Positions 1 through 6,290 of a DNA stretch of 6,290 nt are shown here, one piece after another. Location: positions 1 to 6,290 of the forward strand of contig JAFCZY010000144.1 in assembly GCA_019314105.1 (NCBI GenBank). The letters are read 5' to 3'. Each line of letters begins with the position of its first letter. Within the stretch, counting starts at the first letter, position 1. The notes below the pieces were generated by a model, which was not told the DNA's origin, did no database searches, and saw only the letters and a program-made list of their open reading frames with translations. The DNA comes from Deltaproteobacteria bacterium (GTDB lineage Bacteria > Desulfobacterota > Desulfobacteria > Desulfobacterales > Desulfobacteraceae). The position numbers and the translations under genes are program-made.

Positions 1-170
1 TCTGTCACTTCAATAAAATGATCTTTATTTTCAGCCAAAGAGCTGGCCACTTCAGCCATGGTTTCAATCCCCGTGGACCCAAGAAAAAGCGGCACATCTT
101 CCATGGTATGATCATCAAGAAAAACATCTCTTTCAATGTCCAATACTCTTGAATAGGTGATGCCTGTTGT
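1..170 (-). other. DH domain, N-terminal start of a hot-dog dehydratase (cut by window edge)
   Basis: Downstream of KR the frame reads GITYSRVLDIERDVFLDDHT, followed by MEDVPLFLGSTGIETMAEVA, and then leaves the window. This matches the opening of PKS/PfaC-type double hot-dog dehydratases, where the catalytic His lies in a DHxxxGxxxLPG motif. The His is kept (codon 108-110), but the motif's Gly is Asp and its Pro is Leu. The partner Asp lies beyond the window. If active, it would remove water from the beta-hydroxyacyl intermediate after KR. Whether the changed motif still works cannot be judged from this part alone. Confidence 0.75.
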
Positions 171-3100
171 ATTCTTCTCAACCGGAGTATCTAAAAACGG
201 GAATTGAACATTCCCGGGATCTCCCAGAAGACCGTCCTTATCAAAGGAATAATCAAGACCGGAAAACACCATTTCAGATTCTGTTTTATCTAAAAGATCT
301 GCCATGAAAAATTTAACGCCCTGTTCCATGGGGAGGAACTGAATGCCTCTGTCTTTATCTAAAAGATCTGCCATGAAAAATTTAACGCCCTGTTCCATGG
401 GGAGGAACTGAATGCCTCTGTCTTCCAGCACCTTTTTCACCGTTGGATTGGTTGCCATTCCCACGCCACCCCATGCTGTCCACGCATAGACCTTATAGGT
501 TCTTTCAGGGTGAAGCTGTTTCTGTCGAAACAAGGTTTTCCCGAGAAAATCATTGGCAGACGTATAATCCACCTGACCTTCGTTTCCAAAACGGGCGGTA
601 ACCGATGAAAACGTAAAAAAGTATTTATACTTTCTTTCTTTAAAGACCTGTAGAAGATTTCGCATGCCTTTAACTTTGACATCCACCACCAGTTCAAATG
701 CCCAGAGTTCCTTTTTAGGAATGAACTGGCTCATCTCCATGCCGGCGGCATGAAAAATGCCGTCAATTTTATCATACTTGTCAACCGCCGCTTTTACAGC
801 GTCAAAATCTGTTACATCCACACAATTATACTCAACACTGACCCCCAGAGATTGAAGATATTCAATATTTTCAAGGGACTGACGCACCCGCATCAACCGA
901 TCCAGCGCGCGTTTCACTTCAACAGGTTTTACTCCGGGCATATCGTCTCTGAGCAGGGCCATCAGCTCTGACTCAGTGGATACTTTGTCCAGATATTTTG
1001 AATCGGTACTGTAAATATCATTGATATCCAGAATAATCAGATTGACCTTATATTTTTCAACCATTTTTTTAATGATTTCATAAGTAATGCCACCGGCGCC
1101 ACCCGTAACCAGCAGGGTATCCTTCTCAGATATGATGTGTTGCGTTTTATCTGCAATGGACGGTTTCATGGTCAGGACATACCGTTTTTTATTTTTATAT
1201 CCCACCTCTACTCTTGTATCATCTGACAATAATTCATTGAGAAAAGTATCAACAATCCGGGTTATATTCTTTTTGGGCTGTGGATAAGAAAAGTCCACCA
1301 CCTTGACCATGGTATCCGGCATTTCCTTATTCACGGTTTTCATAAGCCCTGAAAGGCCTGCAAACAGGGGATGGATATCACCGCAGGGTTCCATATACGG
1401 GAATACAACCGAATCAAAGGTAAGGGTTCCAATGACAGCTTCTTGTTTATCAAGTGCATCAAACAGAGCTTTAATTATGACAAAAAAAGATTTAATGGTT
1501 GTATTCAGGGCAGCATCTGAATCCCCTTTGCCCTCTTTTTTATCAAAATAAGTGTCAAGCGGCGCAAGATGGATAAAGCCGTTCACTTCCGGATAGGCTT
1601 CTTTAAATTCTTCCACCTTTTTTTCCGTGGCTTTCACATCGGTCAGATCAAACTTGAAATCAGCACCTTTACTACCAATGGTAATGACCTCGCCTTTTTT
1701 CTGTTTTATTTTTTTAATGATCTCCCTGGCAAACCCATGGCTGTCAAGGGAAACAATGATCTTTTTGCCCTTAAAATCCTTTTTGGAAAATTCAGGCATC
1801 TGGGATTCCATCGCCCTTACAATCAATCGCTTGATAGGAGATGCCGAATCAGGGAATTCATCTTCTTCATTTAAAGGAATTATGAAATCAATAGCCTGCA
1901 AGGTGTCACTGCTTTCCACAACCGTTTTTTCTTTTGTTTGGGGCGCTGATGCGGCTCCGGCTCTGGATTGAATATACTCTGCCAGTTTGGCAATGGTGTT
2001 CAAATCCCGAAGCTTTAAATCATCCGGTACGGGAAACCCAAAATGAGAGGCGATCTTGGCAAAAATCTCAACCTGTTTCACTGTATCTATCCCAAGGTCT
2101 GCCTCAAGATCCAGATCATCCTCCAGCATGTCTGCCGCATATCCGGTCTGACCGGCGATGACCTCCTTGACCGTGTCAATGGCATTAGAGGGAACTTGTG
2201 CTTCTGGTACTGGTTGTACCTCCGATTGCACCTCAGATTGAGCAGCGACAAGCGCTGGAATAACCGTTTCTGTGCCCGGTATATCCACTTTTGTCACAAT
2301 ATACTCTGCCAGTTTGGCAATGGTATTCAAATCCCGAAGCTTTAAATCATCCGGTACGGGGAAACCAAAATGAGATGCTACCTTGGCAAATATCTCAACC
2401 TGTTTCACCGTGTCTATCCCGAGATCTGCTTCAAGATCCAGATCATCCTCCAGCATGTCTGCCGCATATCCGGTCTGACCGGCAATAATTGACTTAACCG
2501 TATCAATGGCAGAAACTCCCGCAGATGTACCTCCGGCAGCCTTTTCAATCGGTTTTGTTTCAACCGCCACTGCTGTTTCTTTCACTGCTGCGACCAGCAC
2601 AGGTGGTGCCGGCATGGCAGGGATAGTTATTTTTACAGGTTTTTCATCTTTTCTCATTTCGTTTGTTAACGCCTGTAATGCTTCCCCACCAGCCACCGCA
2701 CAAAGAGTATTATCAATTATCTTAAGATCAGGTTCTTCAGATCCGGTGATTTGTTTTATCCAATTCTGATATCGGACATTGCCTTCAACTGAATTTTCCT
2801 CTATCCGTTTGACAAACATGAACGCAAAATGAGATCCAAACCCGGCAGCCAGATGGAGACCATATTCTGCATCAATATTCTCATGGCTGGAAAAATTAAG
2901 CTTTTTAAAATGCTCGGGTATTTTCTTCAAATTTGCAATGGGCGGGGCTTTTCTTTTTTGAAGGGCCTTGACCAGCACAACGTCTTCAATGGCAGCCCCA
3001 AGGGTATGACCTGTAAATCCCTTTGTATTGGATATACAAATATTGTTCAAGTGATCTGCAAAAACTGTTTCAAGAACCGTTACTTCCGCATCTGCACTGC

Positions 3101-6062
3101 CGCCCCTTGCCGGAGTATAGGTTTCATGGGACATAAAAAGGAGCTTATCTGCATAATCTGCTTTCTTAATTCCATTTTGTTTTTCCACTTTACTGATGAA
3201 TTTTTTCATCTCATGGGACATATGCGGCACATCAATATTATACGTATGGTAGGCTGAATTGGCGATATGGGTACCCAGAATCTCGCATTGCCCGTTCATG
3301 CCTCTTTTCTTTGCACAGCTCTCGCTCTCAACAACAAGGCCCACCGCACCAGAGCCCAGAATGGTGCCGTTGCGGTCTTCATCAAAGGGCTTGGCTGCTT
3401 CCGAGACTCTCTTTTTGATGGTGGCGGCCCCCAGTGCCAGGAACCCTGATCCCACCCACTGGTTCTGACTTGGCGTGGTCACATTCTCACCACCAACCAC
3501 CAGCACTCTTTTACATCGACCCACCCTGATCCAGTCTTCGGCAATACCAATGGCAAGGGTAGTGGATGCACAGGCAGAACTTACCAGCGTATTCGGGCCT
3601 TTGGCTTTAATAATCTGAGCCAGATGGGCAGATCCCAGCGGACAGGCATTGGCCAGAAAATTCCGGTCAAACTTGTAGGGACCAAAATCTGATCGTTTTC
3701 TTGACTTTGCCTTAAAAAACCACTCTGTCAGCTCCTCTTTAACAGAAATATCCTTTATTTTTTCCATGAGATAGTAATAAATTTTCTCAAACTCTTCATA
3801 GGGTTTGAGAAACATTTTCTCATAAAAATATTTTTCAAACTCTGACAACAGGGTTTCTCCATTGGGCCATAACGATGTAATAATCACCCCTGTCTCTTCC
3901 TGTAGTTCTTCCGGCAGGGCAAACCCATCCGGAATCATGGTCTTCCCGTCTTTCACTTTTTTGTACTGCATCACCAAAGGAATATTCGCATCCTTTAATG
4001 CTTCAATGCCCGCAGCAATCCCAATGGCCATACTGATATCGTATTGTTCTTTAATACCGTATTCATCATTGAGATCAAAATACCCCAACTGACCTGCCAG
4101 ATGAATAACATCTTCTGTCTTGGTGATCTGGACAAATCTTGCATTCCCGTCCGGCTGCTTATAAAGCTTGGTGATATTCTTATCAATAATTTTCTCCTGG
4201 GCTTCCATCGTCAGAGAATCAATAAAATTTTCGCCATTTAAAATGGCATCAAAATTATCTTTTGCAAACACACGCCTTGTTTTGCCCGGAAGCCCCACTG
4301 AAACACCTGAAATCAATATTTTATTGGTATTAAAATCATATCTTTCAATGGCATTAATGGCGGATTGGCGTTTCTGGTGCTGATATTCCTTGTATAGGAT
4401 CTGATCCACCAGTTTCTGATTGTTTTGCTTGAAAGATTCGAAATCTTCAGACATTTCTATGTCTGGCGCCGCTTCTTTCATATCAGGAATAATGCCAGGA
4501 CCAGTTAACGGAACAGGCTTTGCTGTAAAAAGACTATTACAATCCTGTAAATATTTTCTGCAGGCCTCAAAGGATTTAATTTCACCAATTTTAGCATCCA
4601 CAGATACGGCCGTACCATACTCTCCGATATTAATATTTTTCAAAAGATTCACCAGCAACCTTGACGGACCGATCTCTATAAAATGGGTTCTGCCGGAACC
4701 ATATACCTTCTCAATGGATTTAATAAATTCAACCGGAGAGATAATCTGTCCTGCCAACAGATCTTTAACCTCATCCCGCCTTTCAGGGTAAGGGCTTGCA
4801 GTCGTATTGGAAATAATTTTCCCAAACCGGATATCATTAAATGTAAGGGTATCCAGATACGTCCTTAATTTTTGTGAAGCCTCTTTCAATAATGGGGTGT
4901 GAAACGCTCCGGTGAGATTCAATTTTTTGTAGAAAACCTGCTGCTGGGTTAAAAAAATACAGAATTTTTCAATGTCCTCAGCCTTTCCTGAAATAGCTGT
5001 CTGTTTTTCACTATTTTTATTGGTAATATAAATATTGGAGACAAAAGATTCTCTCATTAACTGCGCTGTTTCTTTTTCATTTTTAAACACCACCATGATT
5101 TTGCCCGGAACCTTTAAAGTGGCTTCATACATGAGATCCGAGCGTTTGATGATCAGCCGCATGGCATCATCAAAAGAAAGCATCCCGCTACAAAAAAGAG
5201 CCGTATATTCGCCCACACTGTGACCGATAAAATAATCGGGTGAAAACCCTTCCTGTGACAATCGGCTGTAAATGGCGGCAGACGAAAGAAAGATGGCCGG
5301 TTGGGTGTTCTGTGTTGAATTAATAGCATCATCTGTGCCAAACATCATGTCCAGCAAAGAATACCCCCGCTGTTCAACAAAAATCTTTTCACCTTTTTCC
5401 ATAATCTTTCTGATGTGGGCATCTTTTTCAAATAAGTCTTTCATCATCCGGCTTCTCTGAGCACCCTGGCCGGAAAGAAGTGCCACCATTCTTAATTTTT
5501 TACCCGTATTATCCGCTGAATACGCATGATCGATCAATACAACATCATCTTCAGCCTTGAATGCTACATCCACAATTTCTTCTCCTTTTTCGATCACTGC
5601 CGGCAATGTACTCATAATCATATGACAATGATTGCCGCCGATACCGTTAACATTGGCCGCAAACCTGAAGGGCTGACCTTTGGGTCTTACAACCATTTGT
5701 TGAGCCGGTTTTAAAATTTTACTATCCTTTAAAATAGAATGGTCAGGATGATAATTAAAATCTGGCAGAATTTTTCCCTTACGATTCATAAGCATCAGTT
5801 TTGCCATGGCAACCGCCGGATTGGCCGCTTTAAAATATCCAAACTGAGATTTGATGTTACCGCAATGCATTTCATGATCAAAACACTTTTCAATCACCTG
5901 ATTTTCAACGATATCTCCAAAAATATTAGAAAATGCAAATACATCGAGATGGTTAATGTCCTGCTTTCTAATTCCGGATTTATAATAGGTTTCATCTATC
6001 GTAGATACAAACGTATGTTCCGAAGGCGCCAGCAGATGATCCGGCACGCTTGATCGTTGATC
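1..6062 (-). CDS. Type I polyketide / PUFA-like megasynthase, main part (KS1 end-AT-KS2-ACP-ACP-KR-DH start), partial
   Basis: A single minus-strand frame stays open for about 2020 codons, from just after an in-frame TGA at 6063-6065 down to base 3, and runs off the window without a stop. It encodes, in order, the end of a degenerate ketosynthase, a malonyl-type acyltransferase (GHSVGEYTA), a complete ketosynthase (SSACAS), two carrier domains (LGIDTVKQVE), a ketoreductase (TGGAGGI, VDYTSAND) and the start of a hot-dog dehydratase. This set builds and reduces acyl chains from malonyl units on a carrier arm in the cytoplasm. The frame has no credible start of its own: the first ATG (near 5870) lies inside KS1, and KS1 continues upstream in another frame. 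The true gene therefore begins beyond 6290 and is frameshifted near 6050. The layout resembles PfaA and HglE-type lipid synthases but carries an extra KS. The family is clear; the product is unknown. Confidence 0.93.
270..1130 (-). other. KR catalytic subdomain, NADPH-dependent ketoreductase
   Basis: The cofactor motif is LLVTGGAGGITYEII (about 1085-1115). Catalytic residues are all present: Lys in VVDVKVKGMRNLL, Ser in FFTFSSVTARFG (603-605), Tyr in VDYTSANDFLG (564-566) and Asn (552-554). The domain should reduce the beta-ketoacyl group on the carrier arm to beta-hydroxyacyl. Between the Rossmann start and NCVDVTDFDAV there is a roughly 50-residue helical insertion (STESELMALLRDDMPGVKP and onward), which as I recall also occurs in KRs of PfaA/HglE-like synthases. 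After WTAWGGVGMATNPTVKK the C-terminal helix region is duplicated in tandem (23 residues), which could disturb the end of the fold. Confidence 0.88.
285..424 (-). repeat. Perfect 69-bp in-frame tandem duplication at the KR C-terminus
   Basis: Bases 285-353 and 354-422 are identical, and identity continues for two more bases (to 424), giving a 71-bp match at a period of 69. The unit encodes 23 residues, beginning DRGIQFLPMEQG and ending ADLLDK, present twice head to tail between KKVLE and TESEMVFSG. Normal KRs have one such segment between the WGG loop and the last strand. The absence of even one substitution means the event is very recent or is an assembly or sequencing artefact. A similar short ctgt(c)tt string occurs at both outer edges (281-287 and 418-424) and could have promoted slippage. 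Confidence 0.95.
1190..1870 (-). other. KR structural (pseudo-Rossmann) subdomain
   Basis: After a short acidic stretch (FIIPLNEEDEFPDSASPIKR) a degenerate Rossmann half-domain follows: KGKKIIVSLDSHGFAREIIK, EVITIGSKGADFKFDLTDV, VNGFIHLAPLD and a segment with HPLFAGLSGLMKTVNKEMPD. The last resembles the LxGL.KTL..E segment seen before catalytic KR halves in PKS and PUFA synthases. It lacks a TGGxGxxG cofactor motif, as expected for the structural half, which stabilises the catalytic subdomain next to it. No insertion or break is visible here. Confidence 0.75.
1968..2187 (-). other. ACP2, acyl carrier domain with Thr at the attachment site
   Basis: This second carrier domain reads AIDTVKEVIAGQTGYAADML, then LEADLGIDTVKQVEIFAKIA and the same C-terminal helix as ACP1, ending EYIQSRAG. 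As in ACP1, Thr (codon ACA, 2082-2084) sits where the modified Ser is expected. Tandem carrier domains usually act in parallel and raise output in PUFA-type synthases. The 109-residue spacing includes an Ala/Gln/Glu/Val/Pro-rich tether between the two. Confidence 0.85.
1971..2487 (-). repeat. Direct repeat of the carrier-domain coding unit (1971-2160 and 2298-2487)
   Basis: Two copies of about 190 bp lie 327 bp apart (109 codons, in frame). By eye they differ at about 14 positions, roughly 93% identity. Nearly all differences are synonymous: over 64 shared residues only one Val/Ile change is seen. The flanking linker sequences are not alike. This fits an internal ACP duplication kept by purifying selection or partly homogenised by gene conversion. 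Such repeats are also prone to copy-number change and to collapse in short-read assembly. Confidence 0.9.
2215..2238 (-). repeat. 12-bp tandem repeat in the inter-ACP linker
   Basis: Two imperfect 12-bp units (plus strand tgtacctccgat and tgcacctcagat, two mismatches) encode the repeated tetrapeptide in QSEVQSEVQ within the linker joining the two carrier domains. This is the kind of small slippage expansion common in flexible tethers. No function beyond spacing is implied. Confidence 0.6.
2295..2511 (-). other. ACP1, acyl carrier domain with Thr at the attachment site
   Basis: A four-helix carrier fold runs from AIDTVKSIIAGQTGYAADML through LEDDLDLEADLGIDTVKQVE to LRDLNTIAKLAEYI. The LGID-x-VK block lines up with the LGIDSIKRVE motif of PfaA carrier domains, but the residue that should be the phosphopantetheine-bearing Ser is Thr (codon ACG, 2409-2411). 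There is no other Ser in or near the motif. The rest of the fold is intact, so this is not random decay. Either a phosphopantetheinyl transferase accepts Thr or the domain does not carry an arm. ACP2 differs by a single residue over the 64-residue shared core. Confidence 0.85.
2512..2799 (-). other. Post-KS2 segment and Ala/Pro/Val-rich linker
   Basis: The first half (NVRYQNWIKQITGSEEPDLK, then IIDNTLCAV) looks folded and resembles the short conserved segment that follows the KS in related lipid synthases. The second half is a low-complexity linker rich in Pro, Ala, Val, Thr and Lys (IPAMPAPPVLVAAVKETAVA and beyond), typical of flexible tethers that let carrier domains reach several active sites. 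No catalytic motif is present. Confidence 0.6.
2800..4341 (-). other. KS2 domain, complete ketosynthase with Cys-His-His triad
   Basis: This domain begins at NKILISGVSVGLPG and ends with GLHLAAGFGSHFAFMFVKR. The nucleophile Cys is in VSSACASTTLAIGIAEDW (codon 3570-3572). The first His is in MSHETYTPARGGSADAE (3126-3128), where most ketosynthases have HGTGTPLGD. The second His is in NTKGFTGHTLGAA (3006-3008). All three catalytic residues are therefore present, and it should carry out decarboxylative Claisen condensation. At about 510 residues it is longer than the usual 420-430. Much of the excess is a Lys/Glu/Tyr-rich insertion (about 3650-3870) between ETGVIITSLWPNG and FLANACPLGSAHLAQ. In this window it is the only KS shown to be competent, so it is the likely condensing enzyme of this polypeptide unless the unseen upstream part holds another. 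Confidence 0.9.
4342..4629 (-). other. AT-KS2 linker, predicted helical
   Basis: About 95 residues separate the acyltransferase from KS2. The first part (AKIGEIKSFEACRKYLQDC and onward) probably packs against the AT. A Pro-rich break follows (KPVPLTGPGIIPDMKEAAP). The last 35 residues (SEDFESFKQNNQKLVDQILY and the Gln/Lys-rich stretch after it) are charged, look helical and could form a short coiled coil ahead of the ketosynthase, as N-terminal coiled coils do in other synthases. No catalytic motif is seen. Confidence 0.5.
4630..5500 (-). other. AT domain, malonyl-CoA-type acyltransferase
   Basis: The domain opens with VALLSGQGAQ (cf. FPGQGSQ) and carries the nucleophile motif FIGHSVGEYTALFCSGML with Ser at 5217-5219. 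About 25 residues later is IIKRSDLMYEA, whose Arg corresponds to the residue that binds the malonyl carboxylate in FabD. The second catalytic residue is His in LTGAFHTPLL (4899-4901). The AFH form is the one associated with malonyl rather than methylmalonyl transferases (YASH). It closes with THFIEIGPSRLLVNLL. At about 290 residues it is complete and of normal length. It should load malonyl groups from malonyl-CoA onto the two downstream carrier domains. No substitution suggesting inactivity is visible. Confidence 0.92.
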
Positions 6063-6290
6063 TCACCCAGAATCTCCAAATTATATTCTCTGGCCTTTTT
6101 GTAGGTGGTCATCACATGGATGGCAGCCCCCTCTCCCATGACATACCCGTCAGCCCTTGAATCATAAAAATTGCAGTCCCCTTCCGACAACAGGCCGAGG
6201 CGTTTGAATGCCATGAGGACGGCCGGATACAGGTTGCAGTCAACACCACCGGCAAGAACAAAATCAAGATCTTTGTGTTTTAAATTTCGG
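5996..6290 (-). pseudogene. 5' fragment of the same megasynthase, KS1 core, frameshifted
   Basis: This frame is open from the window edge (first full codon at 6289) to a TAG at 5996-5998, 97 residues. It reads as the middle of a ketosynthase: DFVLAGGVDCNLYP, then MAFKRLGLLSEGDCNFYDSR and ADGYVMGEGAAIHV. These match the canonical AGGV, GMLS, FD..ADGYVRGEG blocks that follow the KS active-site Cys, so that Cys should be encoded roughly 30 codons upstream of the window. The family match stops after LEILGEIN. The next residues to the TAG (DQACRIICWRLRNIRLYLR) look random, while the neighbouring frame resumes the fold with VPDHLLAPSEHTF. An internal ATG at 6212-6214 could be called as a start, but the homology runs through it, so it is not one. 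I read this as the upstream piece of one broken gene, or of an intact gene carrying a sequencing error. Confidence 0.85.
6040..6062 (-). other. Frameshift junction within KS1
   Basis: Upstream codons start at positions congruent to 1 mod 3 and downstream codons at positions congruent to 2 mod 3. The usable overlap is bounded by the downstream frame's upstream TGA (6063-6065) and the upstream frame's TAG (5996-5998). Adding one base around 6045-6050 would give a smooth GEINDQAVPDHLLAPSE, as expected where ketosynthases have a variable loop followed by a conserved H..APS segment. A two-base insertion is the alternative. There is no homopolymer or slippery heptamer here, so programmed frameshifting is unlikely. 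The short direct repeat GATCAAC/GATCAAG lies at the junction, but losing or gaining one unit does not give the required frame change. Confidence 0.8.

Larger units (their letters stand above)
5600..6290 (-). other. KS1 domain, C-terminal part, chain-length-factor-like ketosynthase
   Basis: The thiolase-fold C-terminal half is recognisable from AGGVDCNLYP, ADGYVMGEGAA, APSEHTFVSTI, GYFKAANPAVAMAKLML and the closing glycine loop NVNGIGGNHCHMIMS (equivalent to GFGGTNAHVVL). Both catalytic histidines are missing. The HGTGTPLGD block is replaced by FAFSNIFGD (about 5910-5946), and the KSNIGH block by KSQFGYFKAANP, putting Tyr at 5835-5837 in place of His. Loss of these residues is typical of chain length factors and other non-condensing KS partners, such as the second KS-like domain of PfaC. 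The nucleophile position lies outside the window, so its state is unknown. The domain is interrupted by the frameshift near 6050. A structural or dimer-partner role is inferred. Confidence 0.8.

Noticed and set aside
285..422. Repeat as part of a CRISPR array or mobile-element end
   Set aside because: There are only two directly abutting copies without spacers, they are in frame within a conserved domain, and there are no inverted ends or target duplications.
437..697. Minus-strand open frame of 86 codons
   Set aside because: It is out of frame with the KR, whose catalytic Ser, Tyr and Asn are read in the main frame through the same bases.
1934..2488. Two similar plus-strand open frames with the shared peptide SRSDRQ/RSDRR-like ends, looking like a paralogous pair
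   Set aside because: They resemble each other only because they are antisense to the two near-identical carrier-domain repeats.
2829..3257. Plus-strand open frame of 142 codons
   Set aside because: It lies antisense to KS2, which carries clear catalytic motifs. Its translation shows no recognisable domain, and it has no plausible ribosome-binding context.
4420..4791. Plus-strand open frame of 123 codons
   Set aside because: It is antisense to the end of the AT and the AT-KS2 linker, with no domain signal. It is a composition-driven shadow.
5860..5880. First in-frame ATG of the main frame as a genuine gene start
   Set aside because: It falls inside KS1 between two conserved blocks. Homology continues upstream in the same frame to about 6050 and then in the other frame to the window edge.
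6040..6062. Programmed ribosomal frameshifting at the KS1 junction
   Set aside because: There is no slippery heptamer or homopolymer and no obvious downstream stem-loop. A single-base deletion explains the data more simply.

Overview
The whole window lies inside one very large multidomain gene on the minus strand, a type I iterative polyketide / polyunsaturated-fatty-acid-like megasynthase. It is cut at both ends: the true start lies beyond base 6290 and the stop lies before base 1. There is no intergenic DNA, promoter, terminator, RNA gene, insertion sequence or CRISPR array. Every plus-strand open frame is an antisense shadow of this gene.

Read from 6290 down to 1, the protein order is: C-terminal half of a degenerate, chain-length-factor-like ketosynthase (KS1, 6290-5600); malonyl-type acyltransferase (AT, 5500-4630); helical linker; complete ketosynthase with a Cys-His-His triad (KS2, 4341-2800); Ala/Pro/Val-rich linker; two nearly identical acyl carrier domains (ACP1 about 2295-2511, ACP2 about 1968-2187); a ketoreductase with a structural half (1870-1190) and a catalytic half (1130-270); and the beginning of a hot-dog dehydratase (DH, 170-1). 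AT would load malonyl units onto the carrier domains, KS2 would condense them, KR would reduce the beta-keto group and DH would dehydrate it. Related synthases are PfaA/PfaC of omega-3 fatty acid synthases and HglE-type glycolipid synthases, so a secondary lipid is the likeliest kind of product, but the product cannot be read from this window.

Two lesions interrupt the gene. A frameshift near 6040-6062 splits KS1 into two frames; one missing base explains it best. A perfect 69-bp in-frame tandem duplication at 285-422 repeats 23 residues at the C-terminal end of KR. Either could be real (a decaying or very recently altered gene) or a sequencing/assembly error.

The most interesting conserved-looking oddity is that both carrier domains have Thr (LGIDTVKQVE) where the phosphopantetheine-bearing Ser is expected. 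Moderate-to-low GC, Lys/Ile-rich protein and the synthase type suggest an anaerobic deltaproteobacterium (Desulfobacterota, perhaps Desulfobacterales). That assignment is an inference from general resemblance, not from a search.
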